Source: Ramlibacter ginsenosidimutans (GTDB taxonomy: Bacteria > Pseudomonadota > Gammaproteobacteria > Burkholderiales > Burkholderiaceae_C). From it: DNA of 64,000 bases. Numbering within the stretch: the first letter of the stretch is position 1; every line of letters begins with the position of its first letter. The position numbers were made by a program, and so were the translations under genes. The notes under the pieces are model-generated. The model saw only the letters and a program-made list of their open reading frames with translations. It ran no database searches and was not told the origin of the DNA. Location: assembly GCF_016654015.1 (NCBI RefSeq), contig NZ_JAEPWM010000002.1, forward strand, positions 496,001-560,000. The letters are read 5' to 3'. Shown here in pieces: positions 8,632-19,783 of the stretch.

Positions 8632-9651
8632 ATGAGCGACCTCGTTCCCCTCGTCGAGACCACGCGCGGCGGCACGCGCGAGTGCCTGTACTTCGGCGCC
8701 ATCGCCGTCGTCGACACGCGCGGGCGCGTGCTGGCGAGCGCCGGCGATCCGTACTGGACCACCTTCACGCGCTCCACGCTGAAGCCGCTGCAGGCGCTGC
8801 CCTTCGTGCAAGGCGGCGGCGTGCAGCACTTCGGCCTGAGCGCGTCCAACCTCGCGCTGCTCTGCGCCAGCCACAGCGGCGAGCCCATGCACGTCGAACA
8901 GGTGCAGCAGATCCTGGACCACGCCGGCGTCGGCTACCGGCGCCTGCAGTGCGGCTGCCACGTGCCCTATTACGCGGAGCTGGGCGCCTGGCCGCCGCCG
9001 GCGCCGGGCACGTACGACGAGCGCAACCACAACTGCAGCGGCAAGCACAGCGGCTTTCTCGCCTACTGCGTGCAGCACGGGCTGCCGCTGGACACCTACC
9101 TCGATCCCGCGCATCCGCTGCAGCGCGCGATCCGCGGCACGGTCGCCGAGGCGGTCGGCTTGCAGGAACACCAGCTGGCCATGGGCATCGACGGCTGTTC
9201 GGCGCCCAACTACGCGATGCCGCTCGCGAACCTCGCGCAGGGCTTCGCGCGCCTGGCCAGCGGGACGCGCGATGCGCGCTTCGGCGAGAGCTTCGCCGCA
9301 CTGGCCGACGCGATGACGGCGCACCCCGAGCTGGTCTCCGGCACCGGCCGCAACGACCAGGACTACATGCGCGCGGGCCGCGGCGACTGGGTCACCAAAG
9401 TCGGCGCCGAAGGCGTGCAGGTGGTGGCGAGCCGCAGCCGCGGCGAGGCGCTGGCGATCAAGATCGGCGACGGCAACAAGCCGGCGCTGTTCGCGGCGAC
9501 GGTGGAGGCGCTGGACCAGCTTGGCTGGCTGGACGAGGAACAGCGCCAGGCTTTGCAGCCCTGGCGCAATGCGGTCATCGCCAGCATCAAGGGCGCGCCG
9601 GTCGGCGAGCGGCGCGCCGTGTTCCGGCTCGCGACGCCCGCCAAGGCCTGA
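8632..9651 (+). CDS. L-asparaginase, Rhizobium etli (ReAV, class 3) type
   Basis: A 339-residue asparaginase of the AnsA/ReAV family, unrelated to bacterial type I/II asparaginases. It hydrolyses asparagine to aspartate and ammonia. Residues known to be critical in the R. etli enzyme are present at almost the same numbers: Ser48 and Lys51 in TRSTLKP, Ser80 in CASHSGE, the zinc ligands Cys135 and Lys138 in NHNCSGKHSG, and Cys189 in IDGCSAPNY. Lys256 in VTKVG is the probable partner of Ser80. The catalytic and metal sites therefore look complete. The ATG is preceded by a weak ribosome site. The neighbouring arginase suggests general nitrogen scavenging, though they are not in one operon. Confidence 0.92.
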   Translation: MSDLVPLVETTRGGTRECLYFGAIAVVDTRGRVLASAGDPYWTTFTRSTLKPLQALPFVQGGGVQHFGLSASNLALLCASHSGEPMHVEQVQQILDHAGVGYRRLQCGCHVPYYAELGAWPPPAPGTYDERNHNCSGKHSGFLAYCVQHGLPLDTYLDPAHPLQRAIRGTVAEAVGLQEHQLAMGIDGCSAPNYAMPLANLAQGFARLASGTRDARFGESFAALADAMTAHPELVSGTGRNDQDYMRAGRGDWVTKVGAEGVQVVASRSRGEALAIKIGDGNKPALFAATVEALDQLGWLDEEQRQALQPWRNAVIASIKGAPVGERRAVFRLATPAKA

Positions 9652-9652
9652 A

Positions 9653-10192
9653 TCACCGGCGGCGCGTGCGCCGCGCGTTCAACACCAGCAGCACGGCGAC
9701 GATGCCGCCTGCGATCGCGGCCTTCCGGTAGAAACCGGCGCGGTTGTATTTCCATTCGGCCGGGCCGCCCATCTCCTTGAAGAGATTGGGCACATGCCCG
9801 TGCGCCAGGTCGTCGATGATGCCCTCGACCACGTTCACGCGGTCGGCGAACAGCAGCATGAGCCAGTGGCGCAGGTCGTTCTCGCTGTAGCGGAAGGCCA
9901 CGTCGCGCAACTTGCCGGAGACGCCGGAGGGCGGCTGCGCGGTGCCGAACACCGGGGTCAGTCCGGGACGCTCGGTGGAGTGGAACACCTTGACCGTGCG
10001 CGGCTGGTGCTCCAGCTCGTCCCAGTGGCGGTTGATGAAGCGCGGCGGCGTGCGCTCCATCGGGTACGCGGGGCGCACCTGCGGGTCGAGGTCGGCGCCC
10101 CAGCCCTCGATGCCGCCGGGAGGCTTCTTCTGGTGCTGCTCGGGCGAGGTCTTCTCGACGTAGATCGTCATGTCGTCGTGGCGGTTGCTCAT
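9653..10192 (-). CDS. Conserved-type hypothetical protein with C-terminal membrane anchor
   Basis: A 179-residue protein of unknown family. Residues 1-150 are polar and rich in Pro, Arg and Asp/Glu. Residues about 153-171 form one hydrophobic helix (AAIAGGIVAVLLVLNA), followed by ARRTRRR, so it looks like a tail-anchored cytoplasmic protein. Ten bases separate it from the upstream alcohol dehydrogenase gene, so the two are probably cotranscribed and may act together. Its stop lies one base from the asparaginase stop. Confidence 0.7.
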   Translation of the reverse strand: MSNRHDDMTIYVEKTSPEQHQKKPPGGIEGWGADLDPQVRPAYPMERTPPRFINRHWDELEHQPRTVKVFHSTERPGLTPVFGTAQPPSGVSGKLRDVAFRYSENDLRHWLMLLFADRVNVVEGIIDDLAHGHVPNLFKEMGGPAEWKYNRAGFYRKAAIAGGIVAVLLVLNARRTRRR

Positions 10193-10202
10193 GGTGCCTC
10201 CC

Positions 10203-11381
10203 TCAGTGCATCGCCAGCTGGCGTTCGTACTGGCGCGCCCCCGGCGGGATCAGCACGGTCTTGACGCAGTTGTCCAGCTTGCTGGAGAAGATGTGGTACG
10301 CGTCGGCGACCTCCTCCAGGGGCAGGCGGTGCGTGATGATCTCGCTGGGCTTCAGGCGCCCGGCCTCGATGTGTTCGATCAATCGGGGCAGGTGCCGCTT
10401 CACGGCCGCCTGGTTCATGCGCAGCGTGAGGCCCTTGTTCAGCGCGTTGCCGATCGGAACCGTGTTGCCGGTGGGTCCGTACACGCCGACGATGGACACG
10501 TTGCCGCCCTTGCGCGCGGCGTTGATCGCCCACCACAGCACGGTGGCCGAGCCTGCCTGCAGCTTCATGTAGCGGCCGGTCACCTGCTGCAGCATGTTGC
10601 CCACCGCCTCGGCGCCCACGGCGTCGATGCAGACGTCGGCCCCCAGCCAGTCGGTCATCTTCTTGATGTGGATCGCCATGTCGTCCACTTCCAGGAAGTT
10701 CACCGTCTCGCATTGCGCGAACTTGCGCGCGAACTCCAGCCGGTACTCCAGGTGGTCCACGACGATGACGCGGCCGGCGCCCATCAGCCAGGCGCACTTG
10801 GCGGCCATCAGGCCGATCGGTCCGGCGCCGAAGACGACGACGGTGTCCCCTTCGGCGATGTCGCCCATTTCCGCGGCCTGGTAGCCGGTGGGACACACGT
10901 CCGTGAGCAACACGGCGTCATCCATGGACAAGCTCGCCGGGATCTTCATCGGGCCGATGTCGGCCAGCGGCACGCGCACGAACTCCGCCTGGCCGCCGTC
11001 GTAGCCGCCGGTGGTGTGCGAGTAGCCGTAGATGCCGCCCACCGCGGTCGCTTCCGGGTTGACGTTGTGGCAGTTGGAGTACAGCTCGCGCTGGCAGAAG
11101 AAACAGCTGCCGCAGAAGATGTTGAAGGGCACCAGGACCTGGTCGCCCTTCTTCAGGCTCTGCACGGAGGGCCCGACCTCCTCGACGACGCCCACGAACT
11201 CGTGCCCGAAGGTGTGGCCGATGCGCGTGTCCGGAACGAGCCCGTGGTAGAGGTGCAGGTCGGAGCCGCAGATGCAGGCGCGCGTCACGCGCACGATCGC
11301 ATCGTTGGGGTGTTCGATCTCGGGCTCGGCCTTCTGGGTCGCACGGACGCGGTAGGGGCCTCGGTATTGCATTGCCAGCAT
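10203..11381 (-). CDS. Zinc-dependent alcohol dehydrogenase (medium-chain, FDH-like)
   Basis: A 392-residue medium-chain dehydrogenase. Catalytic zinc ligands are Cys38 (CICGSDLH) and His60-Glu61 (GHTFGHEFVG). The four structural-zinc cysteines are Cys90, 93, 96 and 104 (CGSCFFCQRELYSNC). The NAD-binding glycine motif is VFGAGPIGLMAA near residue 190. The extra insertion after CIDAVGAEAVG resembles the glutathione-independent formaldehyde dehydrogenase subgroup, so an aldehyde or small alcohol is a plausible substrate, but this is inference. It leads a two-gene operon with the membrane-anchored protein downstream and is divergent from arginase. Confidence 0.87.
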   Translation of the reverse strand: MLAMQYRGPYRVRATQKAEPEIEHPNDAIVRVTRACICGSDLHLYHGLVPDTRIGHTFGHEFVGVVEEVGPSVQSLKKGDQVLVPFNIFCGSCFFCQRELYSNCHNVNPEATAVGGIYGYSHTTGGYDGGQAEFVRVPLADIGPMKIPASLSMDDAVLLTDVCPTGYQAAEMGDIAEGDTVVVFGAGPIGLMAAKCAWLMGAGRVIVVDHLEYRLEFARKFAQCETVNFLEVDDMAIHIKKMTDWLGADVCIDAVGAEAVGNMLQQVTGRYMKLQAGSATVLWWAINAARKGGNVSIVGVYGPTGNTVPIGNALNKGLTLRMNQAAVKRHLPRLIEHIEAGRLKPSEIITHRLPLEEVADAYHIFSSKLDNCVKTVLIPPGARQYERQLAMH

Positions 11382-11500
11382 TCAGTTCTCCCTGTTGGTT
11401 GCGCCCCATTCTGCGAATCCGAAGCCAGCCATGGGCGACTTCGATGCATCCTGTAGCAATCCTTCCGGCGCCCACCCGCTTGCGACACAATGCGGCCTGC

Positions 11501-12409
11501 ATGAAATGCATCAGCCTCATCGGCGCACCGACCGACGTCGGTGCCAGCGTGCGCGGCGCCGGAATGGGCCCGGACGCCTTGCGCGTGGCCGGAGTGGCCG
11601 AGGCACTGCGCGGCCACGGCTACGACGTCATCGACCGCGGCAACCTCGCCGGCCCGCCGAATCCCTGGCAGCAACCCCAGCAGGGGCTGCGGCACCTGCC
11701 CGAGGTGGTCGCCTGGAATCGCGCCGTGTTCGAGGCCGTCGCCACCTCGCTGGCGCTGGACCAGGTTCCGCTGCTGATGGGTGGCGACCACTGCCTGGCG
11801 ATCGGCTCCATCAGCGCCGTCGCCCGCCAGTGCCGGCAGGAGCGCAAGAACCTGCGCGTGGTCTGGCTCGATGCGCACACGGACGTGAATACGGCCGCGA
11901 TCAGCCCCAGCGGCAACATGCACGGCATGCCGGTTTCCTGCCTGCTTGGCCACGGGCCGGAAGACCTGGTGGGCTGGAGCGGCGAACGCGCGGCGATAGT
12001 CGCCGACGCGCTGGATTTCATCGGCATCCGCAGCGTCGACGCCGACGAGAAGCTGGCCATCCGGCAACTGGGCCTGCAGGTGTTCGACATGCGGCACATC
12101 GACGAACACGGCATGCGCAACACCATGACCGAGGTGCTGCAGGACGTCGACGAGGACACGCACATCCACGTGAGCTTCGACCTGGACTGCCTCGACCCGT
12201 TGGACGCGCCGGGCGTGGGCACGGGCGTGCGCGGCGGCCCCACCTACCGCGAGATGCAGCTGTGCATGGAGATGATCGCGGACACGGGCCGGCTCGGCTC
12301 GCTGGACGTCGTGGAGATCAACCCCGCCCTGGACGTGCGCAACCGGACGGCGGAACTGGCCGTCGAATTCATCCAGAGCCTGTTCGGCGCTTCCACGCTG
12401 GCCCGGTAA
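11501..12409 (+). CDS. rocF: Arginase
   Basis: A 302-residue ureohydrolase that splits arginine to ornithine and urea. The Mn-binding motifs are GGDHCLAIG, WLDAHTDVNT and SFDLDCLDP, together supplying the His/Asp ligands of the binuclear site. SGNMHGMPVS is the substrate loop characteristic of true arginases rather than agmatinases. The ATG at 11501 is chosen because MKCISLIGAP is the normal arginase N-terminus. Upstream in-frame sequence is unlike the family. It is divergent from the alcohol dehydrogenase across 119 bases. No arginine or ornithine transporter is adjacent. Confidence 0.92.
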   Translation: MKCISLIGAPTDVGASVRGAGMGPDALRVAGVAEALRGHGYDVIDRGNLAGPPNPWQQPQQGLRHLPEVVAWNRAVFEAVATSLALDQVPLLMGGDHCLAIGSISAVARQCRQERKNLRVVWLDAHTDVNTAAISPSGNMHGMPVSCLLGHGPEDLVGWSGERAAIVADALDFIGIRSVDADEKLAIRQLGLQVFDMRHIDEHGMRNTMTEVLQDVDEDTHIHVSFDLDCLDPLDAPGVGTGVRGGPTYREMQLCMEMIADTGRLGSLDVVEINPALDVRNRTAELAVEFIQSLFGASTLAR

Positions 12410-12425
12410 GCCACCGCTAAGAAAT

Positions 12426-12441
12426 CCGCCGGGCCCGGCGG
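12426..12441. terminator. GC-only perfect palindrome after arginase
   Basis: CCGCCGGGCCCGGCGG is a perfect 16-base palindrome between the arginase stop and the hybrid kinase start. It has no T run after it, so it is at most a weak or factor-assisted terminator or a transcript-end stabiliser. In DNA this GC-rich, short palindromes arise by chance fairly easily. Confidence 0.3.
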
Positions 12442-12463
12442 CCGGACACGGTAGAGTTCGTCC

Positions 12464-15622
<3,159 letters not shown>

Positions 15623-15647
15623 AAGGCCGCCGCGCAGCCTCCTGCGC

Positions 15648-16625
15648 TTACTGCGGCTCGAGTCCGACCTTCTTCACCAGCGCCGCGTACTTCGCCATCT
15701 CGCTGCGGAACGCGACCTGCGCCTGTTCCGGCGTGCTGATGTTGATGGTGTTGCCCTGCCTGGCCATCGCCTCCTTGACGGCCGGGTCGTTGAACGCGGC
15801 GACCACGGCGTCGTGCGCCTTCTTCACGTTGGCGGCGCTCAGGCCCTTGGGCCCGATCACCGCGAACCACGCGTCGACGGAGAAGTTGGCGAGGCCCTGC
15901 TCGGCGAAGGTGGGAATCTCCGGTGCGGCGGGCGTGCGCTGCGCGGTGAGCAAGCCGATCGGGCGCAGCGCGCCGGCCTTGATCTGCCCCTGCACGCTGG
16001 GCAGGGCCGCGGTGGCGAAGTCGATCTGGCCGCCCATGAGGTCGGTCACCATCGGACCCACGCCCTTGTAGGGGATGTGGCGCGCCGTGGCGCCGCCGGC
16101 CTCGAGCACCATCTCGCTGGCCAGGTGCAGGATGGTGCCGTTGCCGCCGGAGCCGAAGTTGTAGCTCGCCGGCTTGGCCTTCAGCAGCGCGAAGAACTCG
16201 CGCGCATTGTTCGCCGGCATCTTCGCCGGGTTCACCACCAGCACCATGGGCGTGGCGCCGACGATGGCGATGGGGGTGAAGTCGCCGGGCATATCGAAGG
16301 GCAGCGACTTCAGCACGCTCGGGAAGATGACCACGTTGTTCGACACCACGGACAGCGTGCTGCCGTCGGCGGGCGAGCGCGCCAGCGCCTGCAGTCCGAC
16401 CACGCCGCCGGCGCCCGAGAGGTTCTCGACCACCACGTTCGCACCGAGCGCCTTGGACAGCGCAGGGCTGGCGGCGCGCACGATCGCGTCGACGCCGGAG
16501 CCGGTGGCGTTGGGCAGGATGAACTTCACGACGCCGGACTGGGCCAGCGCCGGGCCGGCAGCTGCGGCGGAGGCGAGTGCCAGCAGCAGGCTGCGGCGCG
16601 ACAAGGTGTTCTTCGGGTCTTGCAT
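15648..16625 (-). CDS. Bug/TctC family tripartite tricarboxylate receptor
   Basis: A 325-residue periplasmic solute-binding protein. It has a twin-arginine-like signal (SRRSLLLALAS, cleavage about residue 28) and the Bug-family pieces VKFILPNATGSGVDAIVRA, VVENLSGAGG, IPYKGVGPMVTDLMGGQ and IGLLTAQR. Such receptors bind carboxylates and usually serve a TctAB permease, but none is adjacent. Betaproteobacteria carry many orphan copies. It is the last gene of a lyase, CoA-transferase and receptor operon, so its ligand is probably the acid degraded by that operon (inference). Confidence 0.9.
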   Translation of the reverse strand: MQDPKNTLSRRSLLLALASAAAAGPALAQSGVVKFILPNATGSGVDAIVRAASPALSKALGANVVVENLSGAGGVVGLQALARSPADGSTLSVVSNNVVIFPSVLKSLPFDMPGDFTPIAIVGATPMVLVVNPAKMPANNAREFFALLKAKPASYNFGSGGNGTILHLASEMVLEAGGATARHIPYKGVGPMVTDLMGGQIDFATAALPSVQGQIKAGALRPIGLLTAQRTPAAPEIPTFAEQGLANFSVDAWFAVIGPKGLSAANVKKAHDAVVAAFNDPAVKEAMARQGNTINISTPEQAQVAFRSEMAKYAALVKKVGLEPQ

Positions 16626-16648
16626 GGTGTGTCTCCAGGTTCGGTGGT

Positions 16649-17848
16649 TCAGGCGACGACCGCTTGCGCCTTCAGCGCATCGATTTCGGTGTCGGGCAGG
16701 CCGAGGGATTGCAGCAGCTCTCGGCTGTGCGCACCCAGCACGGGCGGGTCCAGCCGCACGCCCAGGCGCTCGCCGGCGAGCGTGAAGGGCAGCAGCGTGG
16801 TCTTCACGGTCTCGCCGGCCCGCGGCCCGTCGGGCAGCTTCACGTCGGCGAGCCCGCCGGTGGCCAGCAGGTGCTCGTCATCGTACAGGTCCTCGGGGCG
16901 GCGGATCGGCGCGTAGGGCAGGCCCGCCTTCTCCATCAGCGATGCCAGCTCTGCCGCGCCGCGATGGGCCAGGCGCTCGCGCAGCGTCGCGAGCAGGCGC
17001 GGGCGCTGCTGCACGCGTTCGTTGTTGGTGGCGAGACCGGGTTCGGCCAGCAGGTCGGCGAAGCCCAGCACCTGGCAGAACTTGGTCCACTGCGCGTCGC
17101 TGACGGCGGCCAGGAAGATCTGCTCGCCGCCCTGCACGGTGAACACGTCGTACACCGCCCAGGGGTTGTCGCGCGCGGGCAGCGGCGCAGCGGGCTTGCC
17201 CGTCATCGCGTACTGCATCATGTGCTGGCCGACCAGGAACACATTGTTCTCGTACAGGGCCGACTGCACCTCCATGCCGCGTCCGGTGACCCCGCGCTGG
17301 ATCAGCGCGCCCAGCACGCCCATCGCGGCGAAGAGGCCGCCCATGATGTCGTTGACGCTCGTGCCGGCGCGCAGCGGGTCGCCCGGCCGCCCCGTCATGT
17401 AGGCGAGGCCGCCCATCATCTGCACCACTTCGTCGAGCGCCGTGCGGTGCTCGTACGGGCCCGGCAGAAAGCCCTTGCAGGTGGCGTAGATCAGTTTCGG
17501 ATTCACCGCCTGCAGCGACGCGTAGTCCAGTCCGTACTTCTCCATGGTGCCGGGCTTGAAGTTCTCCGCCACCACGTCGGCGCTGGCGCACAGCCGGCGC
17601 GCCAGCGCCGCGCCTTCCGGCCGGTGCAGGTCGATGGCGATGCTCTTCTTGTTGCGGTTGAACATGGGGAAGAAGCCGCTGCCGGCGCCGAGCAGCCGGC
17701 GCGTGCGGTCGCCATCGATCGGCTCCACCTTGATCACTTCGGCGCCGAGGTCCGCGAGCACCATGCCGCAGGTGGGCCCCATGACCATGTGGGTGAATTC
17801 GACGACGCGCAGGCCCTTCAGGGGCTGGTTCACGGAGGCCTCAGGCAT
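16649..17848 (-). CDS. CaiB/BaiF family CoA-transferase (class III)
   Basis: A 399-residue class III CoA-transferase that moves CoA from a donor such as succinyl-CoA to a carboxylic acid. Family marks are the N-terminal GLRVVEFTHMVMGP, VAENFKPGTMEKYGLDY, and TSVNDIMGGLFAAMG, whose Asp (about residue 166) is the expected acyl-anhydride catalytic residue. It overlaps the lyase gene by eight bases and is followed by the Bug receptor after 23 bases, so the three form one operon. The expected role is to activate the acid before lyase cleavage. The acid itself is not identifiable from sequence. Confidence 0.9.
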   Translation of the reverse strand: MPEASVNQPLKGLRVVEFTHMVMGPTCGMVLADLGAEVIKVEPIDGDRTRRLLGAGSGFFPMFNRNKKSIAIDLHRPEGAALARRLCASADVVAENFKPGTMEKYGLDYASLQAVNPKLIYATCKGFLPGPYEHRTALDEVVQMMGGLAYMTGRPGDPLRAGTSVNDIMGGLFAAMGVLGALIQRGVTGRGMEVQSALYENNVFLVGQHMMQYAMTGKPAAPLPARDNPWAVYDVFTVQGGEQIFLAAVSDAQWTKFCQVLGFADLLAEPGLATNNERVQQRPRLLATLRERLAHRGAAELASLMEKAGLPYAPIRRPEDLYDDEHLLATGGLADVKLPDGPRAGETVKTTLLPFTLAGERLGVRLDPPVLGAHSRELLQSLGLPDTEIDALKAQAVVA

Positions 17849-18806
17849 GCGCGGCCTCCATCGCCTTCATCGTCCTGGGCAGGCCGGCCTTCCAGATCGT
17901 GCCGTGCGTGGGTTCGCCGGCCAGCCAGTGCACGATCTTCGCGCGCAGCGCGAGCAGCCGGTCGAAGTCCAGACCGGTGGCGATGCCCATGCTGTGCAGC
18001 ATGTACACGAGGTCTTCGGTCGCCACGTTGCCGCTCGCACCGGGCGCGTGCGGGCAGCCGCCGATGCCGGCGCTGCAGGCATCGAAGCGCGCGATGCCCA
18101 GTTGCAGCGCTGCGTACACGTTGGCGAGGCCGAGGCCGCGCGTGTCGTGGAAGTGGGCGGCGACCAGGCGCTCGCCCGCGACCTTCAGCACCTGCTCGAA
18201 CAGCCGCGACACCATGGCGGGATCCGCATAGCCGACCGTGTCGGCGAGGCTCACCGCATCCACGCCGATGTCCAGCACGGCCTGCACGAGGCGCACGACT
18301 TCGGCAGGATCGACCGCGCCCTGGATGGTGCAGCCGAAGGCGGTGCTGAGGCCCACCTCGATCTGCGTGCGCGCGCCGCTGGCGTCGCGCTCCGCGCGCA
18401 TGCGGGCGATCTCCGCGAGCACCTGGTCCGGCGTCTTGCGCAGGTTGGCGAGGCTGTGCGCGTGGCTGGCCGACAGCGGCACCAGCATCATCTCGGCGCG
18501 CGCCTCGAGTGCGCGCTGCGCGCCCTTGAGGTTGGGCACCAGCACCGTCGCGCGCAGCCCGGGCAGCGTCTGCGCGAAGGCGAGCACTTCGGCGGTGTCC
18601 GCCAGTTGCGGCAGCAGCCGGGGTGGCACGAAGGAACCCACCTCGATCTCGCGCTCGCCGGCGGCGTAGGCGTCGCGGATCCATTCGATCTTGGCGGCGG
18701 TGGGGACGATGGTGGCCACGCTTTGCAGGCCGTCGCGCAGGCCCATCTCGCGGACGACCACGCGGCGCGGCAGGGAGGCCGTCGCGGATGGAGGGGTCGC
18801 TTGCAT
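17841..18806 (-). CDS. HMG-CoA lyase family protein
   Basis: A 321-residue TIM-barrel lyase of the hydroxymethylglutaryl-CoA lyase family. Visible are the N-terminal EMGLRDGLQ with the catalytic Arg-Asp, IEVGSFVPPR, and metal-binding AAHFHDTRGLG. The signature GIGGCPHAPGASGN carries the catalytic Cys. It cleaves 3-hydroxy-3-methyl acyl-CoAs to a keto acid and acetyl-CoA, and relatives act on citramalyl-CoA-like substrates. The ATG at 18806 places the barrel correctly. It is the first gene of the operon and divergent from the LysR gene, which is the likely regulator. Confidence 0.9.
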   Translation of the reverse strand: MQATPPSATASLPRRVVVREMGLRDGLQSVATIVPTAAKIEWIRDAYAAGEREIEVGSFVPPRLLPQLADTAEVLAFAQTLPGLRATVLVPNLKGAQRALEARAEMMLVPLSASHAHSLANLRKTPDQVLAEIARMRAERDASGARTQIEVGLSTAFGCTIQGAVDPAEVVRLVQAVLDIGVDAVSLADTVGYADPAMVSRLFEQVLKVAGERLVAAHFHDTRGLGLANVYAALQLGIARFDACSAGIGGCPHAPGASGNVATEDLVYMLHSMGIATGLDFDRLLALRAKIVHWLAGEPTHGTIWKAGLPRTMKAMEAAHA

Positions 18807-18880
18807 GGCCGGGAGTCTAGAATTTCCGAAACGAGCGGATGGCTCATTTTGGGAACGCTCATGTTCCCGATCGGAATATC
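18807..18880. promoter_or_regulatory. Divergent control region with inverted repeat GGGAAC-N6-GTTCCC
   Basis: Only 32 bases separate the lyase ATG and the annotated LysR ATG. A clean inverted repeat, GGGAAC (18851-18856) and GTTCCC (18863-18868), lies just inside the annotated LysR start, followed by a near-palindrome TTCCCGATCGGAA (18864-18876). If LysR really begins at the TTG at 18881, these sites fall in a 74-base divergent promoter, the usual place for LysR binding. No good -35/-10 pair was recognised. Confidence 0.45.
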
Positions 18881-19783
18881 TTGCGCGACCTCGACCTGAC
18901 CACGCTGCGCCTGTTCGTCTCCGTCTGCGAGACGGGCAACATCGCGCGCGCCGGCGAGAAGGCAAGCATCGTCGGCTCGGCGATCAGCAAGCGACTGGCC
19001 CAGCTGGAACACCAGGTCGGCACGCCGCTGCTGGTGCGCAAGCGCCATGGCGTCGTGCCGACGGCCGCGGGGCAGACGCTGCTGGAGCACGCGCGCGGCA
19101 TGCTCGATTCGGCGGCACGCATCGAGCGCGACATGCAGAGCTACGTCGCCGGCGGACGCGGGCAGGTGCGCATCCTCGCTTCCGTTTCGGCAATGACCGA
19201 GTCCCTGGCGGACGACGTCGCCTCGTTCCTGCGCCGGCCGGCGAACCGCAACATCCGCGTCGACCTGGAGGAACGCGTCAGCCCCGAGATCGTCCGAGGC
19301 GTGCGCGAAGGCCTGGCCTCGCTGGGCGTGTGCTGGGATGCGACGGAGCACAAGGGACTGCACGCGCGGCCCTATCGGAAGGACACACTCTGCGTGGTCG
19401 TGCCGCAAGGGCATCCGCTCGCCGCGAAGCGCAAGCTGCGCTTTGCCGACACGCTGGACTACGAACACGTGAGCCTGCCGGTGAACAGCGCGGTGCAACT
19501 GATGCTGCAGCGGAACGCATCGCAGCTGGGGCGCACGGTGAACCATCGCGTGGTCGTCACCAACTTCGAGGCGGCACTGCGCGTCGTGCACGCCGGGCTC
19601 GCCATCAGCCTCGTGCCGCGCGAGGTCGCCGAGGCGCCCGCCGCGTCCATGGGCCTGCGCCTCGTCCCGCTTGCCGAGCCCTGGGCGGAGCGGCGCTTCA
19701 TCCTGTGCTTCCGCGACGCTGGCTCGCTCACGCCGGCGGCGCAGATGCTCGTCGATCATCTCGCTTCGCTCGCTCCCCCATGA
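18839..19783 (+). CDS. LysR family transcriptional regulator
   Basis: A 314-residue LysR-type regulator. The winged helix lies at about residues 18-77 (DLTTLRLFVSVCETGNIARAGEK then SAISKRLAQLE). A periplasmic-binding-protein-like effector domain follows. The first 14 residues are unusual for the family, and a TTG at 18881 (product starting LRDLDLTTL, with CGGAA upstream) may be the true start. Its stop overlaps the next ATG (ATGA), so it is translationally coupled to the aconitase-family gene. Position between the lyase operon and that gene suggests it controls both in response to a pathway acid. Confidence 0.9.
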   Translation: MAHFGNAHVPDRNILRDLDLTTLRLFVSVCETGNIARAGEKASIVGSAISKRLAQLEHQVGTPLLVRKRHGVVPTAAGQTLLEHARGMLDSAARIERDMQSYVAGGRGQVRILASVSAMTESLADDVASFLRRPANRNIRVDLEERVSPEIVRGVREGLASLGVCWDATEHKGLHARPYRKDTLCVVVPQGHPLAAKRKLRFADTLDYEHVSLPVNSAVQLMLQRNASQLGRTVNHRVVVTNFEAALRVVHAGLAISLVPREVAEAPAASMGLRLVPLAEPWAERRFILCFRDAGSLTPAAQMLVDHLASLAPP

